The position numbers and the translations under genes are program-made. From Flavobacterium xinjiangense (GTDB taxonomy: Bacteria > Bacteroidota > Bacteroidia > Flavobacteriales > Flavobacteriaceae), in the NCBI RefSeq assembly GCF_900142885.1, contig NZ_FRCL01000009.1:56409-120408 (forward strand): a DNA stretch of 64,000 nucleotides, in the 5' to 3' direction. The notes below the pieces were generated by a model. The model searched no databases. It had not been told where the DNA came from and saw only the letters and a program-made list of their open reading frames with translations. This document shows positions 51,560-60,005 of this stretch, piece after piece; the first letter of the stretch is position 1; every line of letters starts with the position of its first letter.

Positions 51560-52478
51560 GTCTAATGATTTTAGTCCTAAAGCTTTATTAGCTTTGCGAA
51601 ATCAATTTGAAGTAAAAACAGTCAATGTACAAAGTAAACAAGAATTAATTGCGATGATTAGCGATTTTGAAGTCCTTTTTGTGCGATTAGGTTTTTCAAT
51701 AGATATAGAAATTATTCAGAAAGCAAAAAAACTAAAATATATTTTGACCGCTACAACTGGATTAGATCATGTTGATGTGATTTATTTTGAAAGTATTGGG
51801 GGAAAAGTAATTTCACTAAAAAATCAAACAGCATTCCTTGGCACAATCCCATCAACAGCCGAACATACTTGGGCTTTGTTATTGTCTTTAATAAAGAAAA
51901 TCCCTTCCTCATTTCATCATGTTAAAAATGGAGAATGGGATAGAAATTTATTCATTAATAGTAATTTAAAAGAAAAAAAGATAGGGATTTTAGGTTTAGG
52001 AAGAGTAGGTAATCAAGTGGCCAAATTTGCAAGGGTTTTTGATATGGAAGTCGGTTTTTTTGATACAGTTTCGATAAAGAGTCAATTTAAAAAATTTGAA
52101 ACTCCTGAAGAACTGTGTAAGTGGGCCGATATCGTGAGTATTCATATTCCTTATACGGTTGAAAATAAAAATTTTGTAAACAAAGAATTGTTATCTCACT
52201 TTAAAAGACATTCGGTTTTAATAAATACCTCGAGAGGTGGTATATGGGATGAAAAAGAAGTGGCCATTCTGATTGAAAATGGAGTGTTAACTGGAGTTGC
52301 AACCGATGTTTTGAAAAATGAATTGGATCCAGATTCAATTGCCGTGAATCCGTTAGTCCTTTTGGCAAATCAAAATTATAACGTGATTATAACTCCTCAT
52401 ATTGCTGGCGCAACAAAAGAGTCCATGGCAATGACTGAGGAATTTATTGTCGAAATTTTTTTGAAAGGATTAATATAA
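51540..52478 (+). CDS. D-2-hydroxyacid dehydrogenase
   Basis: This 312-aa protein has the NAD-binding GILGLGRVGNQVA (about 143-155), TSRGGIWDE with catalytic Arg and TPHIAGATKE with catalytic His, the D-isomer-specific hydroxyacid dehydrogenase set. ATG 51540 overlaps the neuA stop and puts the gene in the same transcript. Such a gene is unusual in a sialic acid locus; it might make a D-hydroxyacyl decoration (for example a lactyl-type substituent) or act on an unrelated acid. The substrate is not readable. Confidence 0.8.
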   Translation: MKILITESNDFSPKALLALRNQFEVKTVNVQSKQELIAMISDFEVLFVRLGFSIDIEIIQKAKKLKYILTATTGLDHVDVIYFESIGGKVISLKNQTAFLGTIPSTAEHTWALLLSLIKKIPSSFHHVKNGEWDRNLFINSNLKEKKIGILGLGRVGNQVAKFARVFDMEVGFFDTVSIKSQFKKFETPEELCKWADIVSIHIPYTVENKNFVNKELLSHFKRHSVLINTSRGGIWDEKEVAILIENGVLTGVATDVLKNELDPDSIAVNPLVLLANQNYNVIITPHIAGATKESMAMTEEFIVEIFLKGLI

Positions 52479-52555
52479 AATATATTGTTAATAAAGGTAT
52501 TGTTTAAAAGAAACGAATTAAAAATGCATAAGTATATTTGCAAATAGAAAATAAA

Positions 52556-53296
52556 ATGGCAAAATGGAATTATTGGACGGAAAGAAGTTATTATCACAAA
52601 GAACTAAGAGATAGAGCAAAAGGAATCAAAAGTGAAATGGAAGCGGCAAAGCAAATTTCGCAATTAATATTTGAAAAAGCAAAAAGTTATAATTCCATAC
52701 TCGATGCAGGTTGTGGTACGGGACACTTTATTTTAAGTCTTGAAAAAAAATTAAAAGATGGTTTTCAATATTTAGGTATTGACATCACAGAACAACATAT
52801 AATTGATGCAATTGATATTTTCAAAGAAAACACAAATTATCAATTTCAATTAGGAGATATTAGAAGTTTAGTCGTGGAGGATAAGAGTTATGAAGTATCA
52901 ATATGTTCGAATACTATTCCTCATATTCCTCACATTGGAAAAGCAATTAATGAGCTCATTCGTGTTACAAAGGGTGATATATTTATACGGATGCTAATAA
53001 GTGATGAAGTTTTAATAACAAAAAAGGCCCTATCAGATGTTTTTGATGAAAATGGAGAACCTGAGTCATTTATGTATGTAAATATTTATGATGAAAATTA
53101 TTTGAAAAATATAATTGGAAATAAAGGAGAGCTATTTATTTACGAAGATATATTTGATGCTAAAGCAATAATGAGCCATTATGAAGATCATAAAAGTGCA
53201 GCAGGAAAAAATATTGCCACTCGAATTGTTGAAGGATCACAATTTAAAGGACATTTGATGTTGCCATGGAAAATTGTACATATAAAATTAACTTAA
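52556..53296 (+). CDS. Class I SAM-dependent methyltransferase
   Basis: This 246-aa protein has motif I ILDAGCGTGHF (about 45-55), LGIDITEQHI and SICSNTIPHIPHIGKAINELI (shortened) in the position of motif IV. ATG 52556 is preferred over an upstream TTG, as it follows an A-rich stretch. A TATATTTG box at 52533-52540 lies just upstream, so a second promoter inside the cluster is possible. The substrate is unknown. Confidence 0.75.
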   Translation: MAKWNYWTERSYYHKELRDRAKGIKSEMEAAKQISQLIFEKAKSYNSILDAGCGTGHFILSLEKKLKDGFQYLGIDITEQHIIDAIDIFKENTNYQFQLGDIRSLVVEDKSYEVSICSNTIPHIPHIGKAINELIRVTKGDIFIRMLISDEVLITKKALSDVFDENGEPESFMYVNIYDENYLKNIIGNKGELFIYEDIFDAKAIMSHYEDHKSAAGKNIATRIVEGSQFKGHLMLPWKIVHIKLT

Positions 53297-53300
53297 AAAA

Positions 53301-54701
53301 ATGAAAAAATTAGGAATAGTAATAACAGATGGAGTAGGCTTCAGAAATTTTGTAATGAGTGATTTCATTGCTGAAGCTACACAACAATTTGATCAGGTTA
53401 TCATTTATTCCGGTTTGCCTATATCAGCTTATCATTCTATTCCGGTATCATCGCGTATCGTTATTAAAGAACTTTCTATTTTTACTGAAGGTAAGCTGAC
53501 ATGGATTTTTAGAAAATGGAAAGAATTAGCACATTTAAAAAAACATAAGACGTTTTATGGGATGAATGATAATTTGGTTTCTGGTTATCCTAAAACAAAT
53601 TCTTTACGATCTATATTGATTAAAATTATTTACTTTTTCACTCATTTTATTCATTCACAAAAGAGTATTTTATTTGTTGAAAAATTGCAATTTCTTTCTT
53701 TATCTAAAAATATAATAACTAAAGAATATTTTAAATTACTTAAAGAAGATGAGCCTTCTCATGTCTTTTTTACTCATCAACGGCCCCCATATTTAGCTCC
53801 CTTTTTATATGCTGCGATTCAATCAAAAATACCTGTAAGTACTTTTATTTTTAGTTGGGATAATTTGGCATCAAAAGGAAGGATGCTTGGGACATTTGAT
53901 TATTTTTTGGTTTGGAGTGATTTGATGAAAAACGAATTATTGTATTTTTATCCGAATGTAAAGGAGGAAAATGTAAAAGTGGTTGGTACGCCTCAATTTG
54001 AGCCTTACGTAATGGATAAATACAAAATGGAAAAGCAGGATTTTTATTCCAAGTTTAATTTAGAACTGAATCACAAATTGATTTGTTTCAGTTGTGCCGA
54101 TGCCAGTATCGGAGCAAATGATCCTGTTGTGATACGTGCTATTGCTTTAGCACTTAGAGAAAATAAAATAGGAATTCCTTGCCAATTGTTGGTGCGAACT
54201 TCACCCGCAGAAGAGTCTTTTCGATTTGCTTCCATTAAAGCGGAGTTTCCAGAAATTATCTGGAATAATCCAAAATGGATTCTGACCCGTGAAAACCATG
54301 TCGAAAGTTGGTCACAACGTATTCCAAGTGAGGAAGATATTATGGATTTACGCTCCATATTAGAATATGTTGATTTGAATATTAATATGTGTTCCACCAT
54401 GAGTTTAGACTTTATGTTATTTGATAAGCCTGTCATTAATACCGTTTTTGGAAATCCCGAAAATGGTTTGTACAATGATCAGCGATTTTTGAATTACGTT
54501 CATTATAAAAAAGTAATTGATAGTCAATCTGTGACAGTATCCAAAAACACTGCCGAGTTAATTGCTCAGATTAATGTTGCTTTATCTAACCCTAAGGGCA
54601 GAACAACACAACGAAAGGTAATGATTAATTTCCAAATAAGTAAAGACTTATTTGGAACCAGTAAGCGAATTGTCAGTACTTTATCACAATTTAATGACTG
54701 A
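53301..54701 (+). CDS. GT-B-like glycosyl- or phosphotransferase of unknown specificity
   Basis: This 466-aa protein lacks a clear family signature. It reads GIVITDGVGFRNFVMSDFI at the start, then FSWDNLASKGRML, VWSDLMKNELL, VVGTPQFEPYV (about 229-239) and a C-terminal NINMCSTMSLDFMLFDKPVI block, which together resemble the two-domain layout of CDP-glycerol-type and related surface transferases. Its position after NeuBCA makes it a candidate for transferring the nonulosonic acid, an inference from place only. The next gene overlaps its stop. Confidence 0.55.
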   Translation: MKKLGIVITDGVGFRNFVMSDFIAEATQQFDQVIIYSGLPISAYHSIPVSSRIVIKELSIFTEGKLTWIFRKWKELAHLKKHKTFYGMNDNLVSGYPKTNSLRSILIKIIYFFTHFIHSQKSILFVEKLQFLSLSKNIITKEYFKLLKEDEPSHVFFTHQRPPYLAPFLYAAIQSKIPVSTFIFSWDNLASKGRMLGTFDYFLVWSDLMKNELLYFYPNVKEENVKVVGTPQFEPYVMDKYKMEKQDFYSKFNLELNHKLICFSCADASIGANDPVVIRAIALALRENKIGIPCQLLVRTSPAEESFRFASIKAEFPEIIWNNPKWILTRENHVESWSQRIPSEEDIMDLRSILEYVDLNINMCSTMSLDFMLFDKPVINTVFGNPENGLYNDQRFLNYVHYKKVIDSQSVTVSKNTAELIAQINVALSNPKGRTTQRKVMINFQISKDLFGTSKRIVSTLSQFND

Positions 54702-55785
54702 ATCTAAAAAAATAGCAGTACTCTGTAATTATCAACTGCTACCGGATAGAGTGGGAGGAATGGATTACTTTTTTTGGCAGTTTGACAAACAATGTGCAGC
54801 AAATGGTATACAGGTGGATTGGTTTTTTCCGAATCAATCGGATCATGGGGAGTATAACACTTTAACTGTTTTTGGCAGTGAGGATAAAGCGGTAGAAAAT
54901 TATTTTCTAAGTTTTTGTAAAACTAATAAAACAGAGTATACGCATATTATAACCCATTTTATCGAATTATGTACTCCTTTTTTTTATAAAATAAAGCAGT
55001 ACAGTACTGGTAAAATAATTGCCATAGACCATAATCCGAGACCAATTTACCACTATTCCTTAAAAAAGAGAATCGAGAAAAGAATCAAAGGAATTTTGTT
55101 TTCCAGATATATTGATTTATTTGTTGGGGTATCAAACTATACAGTAAATGAAATTATAAATGATTTCGGTCCTCATTTAGTAAAAAAATCAAAGACTATT
55201 TACAATGGTGTTATACTAGAAGATATTCAAGTAAGAAATCATCGCAACATAGTAAAGCCAAATTTTTTAGTAGCTTCCCACTTAAGGGAATCTAAAGGCA
55301 TTCAAGATTTAATTACTGCTGTCGCACTGCTTCCTTCCTCAATACAGAAGACAATTAAAATTGATCTTTACGGGGACGGACCTTACAAAAGTGTTTTGGT
55401 TGAAAAGATGAAACAGCATGATGTAGAGCATTGTTTTGCTTTTATGGGCAGCAGTCCCAACCTGAAAGCCGTGTTTTTGAATTATGATTATATGCTGCAA
55501 CCTACCCACATGGAGTGTTTTAGTTTGTCTATATTAGAAAGTCTAGCTGCTAATGTTCCTGTAATAACTACAAATGTTGGCGGTAATGAGGAAGTATTAG
55601 TTGATGGAGAAAACGGCTATATTTTTAAAGCTAAAGATATTCATGAATTGAAAGAAATTCTTGAAAAGGTTTATTTAGGTCATGCAACGATACAATCCAA
55701 TACAAGAGTAATTGTGGAAAATGGTTTCTCTTTGCAAAAAATGGTTGAGCAACATTTTGCATTGGTGTTAGATAATAAATCTTAA
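54694..55785 (+). CDS. GT4 family glycosyltransferase
   Basis: This 363-aa protein has GT-B domains with NYQLLPDRVGGMDYFFWQF near the start, VSNYTVNEI at about 145 and FLVASHLRESKGIQDLI (about 190-206), then QPTHMECFSLSILESLAANVPVITTNVGG (shortened), including the E-x7-E nucleotide-sugar motif. ATG 54694 overlaps the previous stop by a few bases; an upstream TTG would lie well inside that gene. It ends 29 bases before the MBOAT gene. Confidence 0.85.
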   Translation: MTESKKIAVLCNYQLLPDRVGGMDYFFWQFDKQCAANGIQVDWFFPNQSDHGEYNTLTVFGSEDKAVENYFLSFCKTNKTEYTHIITHFIELCTPFFYKIKQYSTGKIIAIDHNPRPIYHYSLKKRIEKRIKGILFSRYIDLFVGVSNYTVNEIINDFGPHLVKKSKTIYNGVILEDIQVRNHRNIVKPNFLVASHLRESKGIQDLITAVALLPSSIQKTIKIDLYGDGPYKSVLVEKMKQHDVEHCFAFMGSSPNLKAVFLNYDYMLQPTHMECFSLSILESLAANVPVITTNVGGNEEVLVDGENGYIFKAKDIHELKEILEKVYLGHATIQSNTRVIVENGFSLQKMVEQHFALVLDNKS

Positions 55786-55814
55786 TTTTACATTCTCAAA
55801 TCTCAAAGCCTTCT

Positions 55815-57248
55815 ATGTTCTTTAATTCTTTATCTTTTGCTCTTTTTCTTCCCATCGTATTTGTGTTGTATTGGTTTGTTTTTAATAAAACCAAAAGCAC
55901 TCAAAATGCACTGCTTATTGTAGCCAGTTACTATTTCTATTCCTGTTGGGATTGGAGGTTTTTATTCCTGTTGGTGTTCTCCACTTTTTTAGATTATTAT
56001 ACCGGTATTCGAATTGAAAAAGCTAAGACAGAAACTGCTCGTAAATTTTGGTTTTGGTTGAGTATAAGTGTTAATCTCGGATTCTTGGGTATTTTTAAAT
56101 ATTATAATTTTTTTGCTGCTTCCTTTTCGGAATTGTTGAACGGTTTTGGATTGCAAACTAGCCCCTTATTATTGAATGTAGTTTTACCTGTTGGAATTTC
56201 TTTTTATACGTTTCATGGACTTTCCTATGTTATTGATATCTATCTAAAAAGAATCAAAGCCGAATATAACTTTGTTGATTATTCCTTATTTGTCAGTTAT
56301 TTTCCGTTGTTAGTAGCTGGTCCTATTGAAAGAGCCACGCATTTGTTACCGCAAGTAAAAGTAAAGCGAACGTTTGATTTTGAAAAAGCCAAAGAAGGGG
56401 TGTATCAAATCATTTGGGGATTGTTTAAAAAAGTAGTTATTGCTGATACTTGTGCCACTTATGCCAATGCCATTTTTGATCATTATCAATCAATGAATTC
56501 CCTATCGTTAATATTGGGCGCTTTTTATTTTGCTTTTCAAATTTATGGCGATTTTTCGGGTTATTCGGATATGGCATTGGGGATGTCTAAATTATTTGGA
56601 TTGGACTTGTTGCGAAATTTTAATTATCCGTATTTCTCCAGAGATATAGCCGAGTTCTGGCGCCGTTGGCATATTTCTTTGTCGTCTTGGTTTCGGGATT
56701 ATGTTTATATTCCTTTGGGAGGAAGTAGAGGCAGCAAATTAAAACAAGTCAGAAACGTATTTGTTATTTTTTTATTGAGTGGTTTTTGGCATGGTGCTAA
56801 CTGGACGTTTATCGCCTGGGGCTTTATCAATGCGTTGTATTTTTTGCCCTTGTTACTTCGAGATACCAATCGGTCTAATATAGAAACTGTAGCACTAGGA
56901 TGGGATTTTAGTTCTCTGAAAGTTTTTTTTAGTATTCTCAGTACATTTGTTTTAACGTGTTTGGCTTGGGTGTTTTTCCGTGCAAAATCGATAGGAGATG
57001 CTTTTGATTATATCAGTCGTATTTTTACTGACCAAAATTTTAAAATACAATACCTGGAAAATGAACGCTACAGTTATGAAATTCTATTATTGATTTTTAT
57101 TTTTATTCTTGTTGAATGGAATGCAAGAACTAAAATTGAACCTATTTCAGGCAGCTATAGTTGGTTGAAAGTTACGTTGTGTATTGCTGCGATTGTAGCG
57201 CTGGGGACGTATTCTGATTATAAAGAATTTATTTATTTTCAGTTTTAA
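55815..57248 (+). CDS. MBOAT family O-acyltransferase (AlgI-like)
   Basis: This 477-aa integral membrane protein has about ten hydrophobic helices and the MBOAT signature around YGDFSGYSDMALG (about 244-256), WRRWHISLS (His286) and SGFWHGANW (catalytic His326). AlgI-type enzymes move acyl groups across the membrane for O-acetylation of exported polysaccharides. A gene for an SGNH-like partner follows after the repeat-flanked nuclease gene, as in alginate and peptidoglycan acetylation systems. Confidence 0.9.
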   Translation: MFFNSLSFALFLPIVFVLYWFVFNKTKSTQNALLIVASYYFYSCWDWRFLFLLVFSTFLDYYTGIRIEKAKTETARKFWFWLSISVNLGFLGIFKYYNFFAASFSELLNGFGLQTSPLLLNVVLPVGISFYTFHGLSYVIDIYLKRIKAEYNFVDYSLFVSYFPLLVAGPIERATHLLPQVKVKRTFDFEKAKEGVYQIIWGLFKKVVIADTCATYANAIFDHYQSMNSLSLILGAFYFAFQIYGDFSGYSDMALGMSKLFGLDLLRNFNYPYFSRDIAEFWRRWHISLSSWFRDYVYIPLGGSRGSKLKQVRNVFVIFLLSGFWHGANWTFIAWGFINALYFLPLLLRDTNRSNIETVALGWDFSSLKVFFSILSTFVLTCLAWVFFRAKSIGDAFDYISRIFTDQNFKIQYLENERYSYEILLLIFIFILVEWNARTKIEPISGSYSWLKVTLCIAAIVALGTYSDYKEFIYFQF

Positions 57249-57265
57249 TATAAGTAGCGGAATCG

Positions 57266-57365
57266 ACTGTACTGATCGTCTCGACTGACGCTCGACGTGA
57301 CAAAGGGCATCGCGGTTATAATAGAGTTTCGTCTCCGCTCCGTATAAACTTTCGACGTGACATAG
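57266..57365. repeat. Repeat R4, left of the GIY-YIG gene
   Basis: It contains CGTCTCGACTGACGCTCGAC and a second TTTCGACGTGACA segment. The same pieces occur on the other side of the GIY-YIG gene (57736-57905). The TCGAC/GTCGA steps are partly self-complementary. Confidence 0.7.
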
Positions 57366-57402
57366 TTTAGTCGAGATAATATGTAGAATTAAAAACAGCA
57401 TT

Positions 57403-57735
57403 ATGAAATTCTATTATGTATATATTCTTCTTTGTAATGATGATACTCTTTATGTAGGAGTGACTTCTGATATTAATAGGAGAGTTATGGAACATAATGC
57501 AGGTAAATATCCAGAAGCCTATACGCATAGCAGAAGATCGGTTTCTTTAGTTTTTTATCAGGATTTTACAAATCCTAATCAGGCTATTGAGTTCGAAAAG
57601 AAATTAAAAAAATGGAGTAGAGTTAAAAAGCAAGCGTTAATTGATGGAGGCTTTGAAATGTTGCAGGATTTATCGGAGTGTAGAAATGCCACACATCATA
57701 AATATAAGCCGGATGAAGGTGATATTGAAGAGTAA
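57403..57735 (+). CDS. GIY-YIG nuclease family protein
   Basis: This 110-aa protein is a stand-alone GIY-YIG domain: YYVYILLC (the first strand, Tyr at 5-7), TLYVGVTSD (YVG at 17-19), NRRVMEHN and, further on, the Glu-containing IEFEKKLKKWSRVKKQALI. The single-domain form resembles the UPF0213 group. The tail (LSECRNATHHKYKPDEG) is outside the domain and may derive from repeat DNA. The gene is flanked by R4 repeats and sits between MBOAT and its SGNH partner, so it appears to be inserted in the operon. Confidence 0.85.
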   Translation: MKFYYVYILLCNDDTLYVGVTSDINRRVMEHNAGKYPEAYTHSRRSVSLVFYQDFTNPNQAIEFEKKLKKWSRVKKQALIDGGFEMLQDLSECRNATHHKYKPDEGDIEE

Positions 57736-57905
57736 CAGAAAGCGTCTCGACTGCGCTCGACGTGACAGCCGCGTCTTGTTAAAGTGCATTTGTTGAACGA
57801 GTCCTACCTCTGCACTCGGAACAAGCTAAAGTTGCGATTCATTTTGAACAGAAAGCGTCTCGACTGTACTTCGTCTCCGTTCAGTGTAAACTTTCGACGT
57901 GACAA
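57736..57905. repeat. Repeat R4, right of the GIY-YIG gene
   Basis: Two sub-units carry AAAGCGTCTCGACTG and end with CGACGTGACA; the second has TTCGTCTCCGTTCAGTGTAAAC, which parallels TTCGTCTCCGCTCCGTATAAAC on the left side. They form near-direct repeats around the nuclease gene. Confidence 0.7.
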
Positions 57906-57976
57906 TTGAAGTTGTAATGAGGTGGTTTTGCCAAGTAGAGCGTTTTCAATAACGTAAATAATACTATTAGAATTTA

Positions 57977-58858
57977 ATGATGAAACGTTTTTTATTTTTT
58001 ACAATCAAAATACTTCTACTGACCTTTATGGTGTTAGTAGTTTTAGATATTGCCTATACTCAAGTTTATTTGCAATCTTCCCATAGAGGGAAAATAGATT
58101 ATGTTTACAACTCAAAAGCGCGGCATTATGACGTGGTGATTTTAGGATCTTCCCGGGCGAATAATCATTTTGTGGCCCCTTTGTTTGAAGAAAAAGGATT
58201 GAAAACCTTTAATTATGGAATGAGTGGCGGGCATTTGTTTGAAGCTTCTTTATTATTGAAATTAATGGTAGAGCGTCATTATACGATAAAAAATGTGATA
58301 TTGGAAGCTGATTTGAATTTGGCTAATGAAAAGGAGTCTGAGAGTGTCGCTTCTAAGTTTTTACCCTATATTCACCGTTCTAAAGTGATTGAATCCCATT
58401 TTGCCCAACAGCCTCATTTTTGGGATAATTATTATATTCCTTTTTATAGGTATATTGTTTTTGACCCCCAAATTGGTTTTAGGGAAATGTATGATGCAGC
58501 TAGAGAGAAACCAACAAAGTTATTGGATCATTTAGGGTATTATCCTTTAGGAAAAAATCCGAATGCGAATATGAAAAATGATTTAACGAATTTAAAACCG
58601 TTGCATAATGAATATTATGAAGAAATAAAGCAAATTTGTAAAGCCAATAATATTAATCTGATTGCAGTCATGACCCCCATGTGTTCTAATGTTAAAGGAT
58701 TGGATTATTTTCTGAAGGTAAATGCCATCTATCCTGAAATTCATAATTATGAAAATGCTATTGAAGGTGATCAGTATTTTTCGTCTTGCGGTCATATGAA
58801 CGATACTGGTGCGCGCAAGTTTACGACCGTAATTATCAACGAATTTTTTAATAAATAA
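57977..58858 (+). CDS. SGNH-hydrolase-like partner of the MBOAT acyltransferase
   Basis: This 293-aa protein has one N-terminal membrane anchor (about 5-28) and an extracytoplasmic domain with VILGSSRANNHF (about 55-66, the Ser block) and GHMNDTGARKFT (about 273-284, the Asp-His block). These are the arrangements of AlgX/AlgJ- and PatB-like acetyl-transfer partners. It would take acyl groups delivered by the MBOAT protein and put them on the exported glycan. The cognate genes are separated by the GIY-YIG insert. Confidence 0.75.
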   Translation: MMKRFLFFTIKILLLTFMVLVVLDIAYTQVYLQSSHRGKIDYVYNSKARHYDVVILGSSRANNHFVAPLFEEKGLKTFNYGMSGGHLFEASLLLKLMVERHYTIKNVILEADLNLANEKESESVASKFLPYIHRSKVIESHFAQQPHFWDNYYIPFYRYIVFDPQIGFREMYDAAREKPTKLLDHLGYYPLGKNPNANMKNDLTNLKPLHNEYYEEIKQICKANNINLIAVMTPMCSNVKGLDYFLKVNAIYPEIHNYENAIEGDQYFSSCGHMNDTGARKFTTVIINEFFNK

Positions 58859-58860
58859 AA

Positions 58861-60003
58861 ATGAAAATAGCCTTTCTGACTCCTGAATATCCACACCCGA
58901 AAACCGGCAGCTCTGGAGGTATAGGTACTAGTATCAAAAATCTAGCTGCAGGGCTTTTAGCGGAAGGTTGTTCGGTCCGGGTTTTAGTATATGGTCAGAA
59001 CGAAGAAGGTGTTTTTGATGATAATGGTATTTGTATCCAACAAATACGGAATGTGAAACTAAAAGGATTGTCGTGGTATCTTACCCGAAAAAAACTCCAA
59101 AGAATAATTAATACGCTATACCAATATAATGAAATTGATTTGATTGAAGCACCGGATTGGACCGGTATAACCTCTTTTGTTTCGCCAAAAAGATGTCCCG
59201 TTGTTATTCGGCTGCATGGTTCGGATACTTATTTTTGTCATTTGGATCAGCGTCCTGTAAAGTGGAACAATAAATTTCATGAAAAACGAGCCTTAAAAAA
59301 AGCCGATGCATTGTTGTCTGTAAGTCAGTTTACGGCCGATAAAACGAATGAAATTTTTGGTTTAGATAAGGAATTCACAATCATTCCGAATTCAATTGAT
59401 ATGGATTTGTTTAGTCAGAACCATAATGACAATGCTAATGAAGTTATTTTGTATTTTGGCAGTTTAATCCGGAAAAAAGGATTGTTAGAATTGCCCTTCA
59501 TTTTTAATGAAGTGATTAATAAATACCCTCAGGCAAAACTTGTTCTAGTGGGAAAAGATGTTTCTGATATTGTATCAGGGAATCCTTCGACATGGCAGAT
59601 GATGCAGAAACTCTTTACCGAGAAAGCACTTATTAATGTCGATTATTTAGGAGCCGTACCTTATCAGGATGTAAAAAAGTACATAAATGAAGCAAGTGTT
59701 TGTATATTTCCTTCATTTGCAGAAGCTTTGCCTGTTTCTTGGATTGAAGCCATGGCGATGCAAAAAGCAATTGTAGCTTCTAATATTGGTTGGGCCACTG
59801 AAGTGCTAAATGAAGGAATAAATGGTTTTTTGGTACATCCAACTGATCATTTGGAATATGCCAATAAAATTATTCAGTTATTGGAAAATGTCCAATTACA
59901 AAAAGAATTTGGTACAGAAGCGAGAATAAAGGCAATGGATAAATTTAGTACAACAGTCGTTGCGCAAGAAAGTTTGTCATTTTATAAATCGTTAATAAAC
60001 TAG
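58861..60003 (+). CDS. GT4 family glycosyltransferase
   Basis: This 380-aa protein reads AFLTPEYPHPKTGSSGGIGTS (residues 4-24, shortened), IRLHGSDTYF (about 118), LSVSQFTADK, YFGSLIRKKGLLELP (about 198-212) and FPSFAEALPVSWIEAMAMQKAIV (shortened), with the E-x7-E pattern. It begins 3 bases after the SGNH-like gene. The sugar is unknown. Confidence 0.85.
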   Translation: MKIAFLTPEYPHPKTGSSGGIGTSIKNLAAGLLAEGCSVRVLVYGQNEEGVFDDNGICIQQIRNVKLKGLSWYLTRKKLQRIINTLYQYNEIDLIEAPDWTGITSFVSPKRCPVVIRLHGSDTYFCHLDQRPVKWNNKFHEKRALKKADALLSVSQFTADKTNEIFGLDKEFTIIPNSIDMDLFSQNHNDNANEVILYFGSLIRKKGLLELPFIFNEVINKYPQAKLVLVGKDVSDIVSGNPSTWQMMQKLFTEKALINVDYLGAVPYQDVKKYINEASVCIFPSFAEALPVSWIEAMAMQKAIVASNIGWATEVLNEGINGFLVHPTDHLEYANKIIQLLENVQLQKEFGTEARIKAMDKFSTTVVAQESLSFYKSLIN

Positions 60004-60005
60004 TT

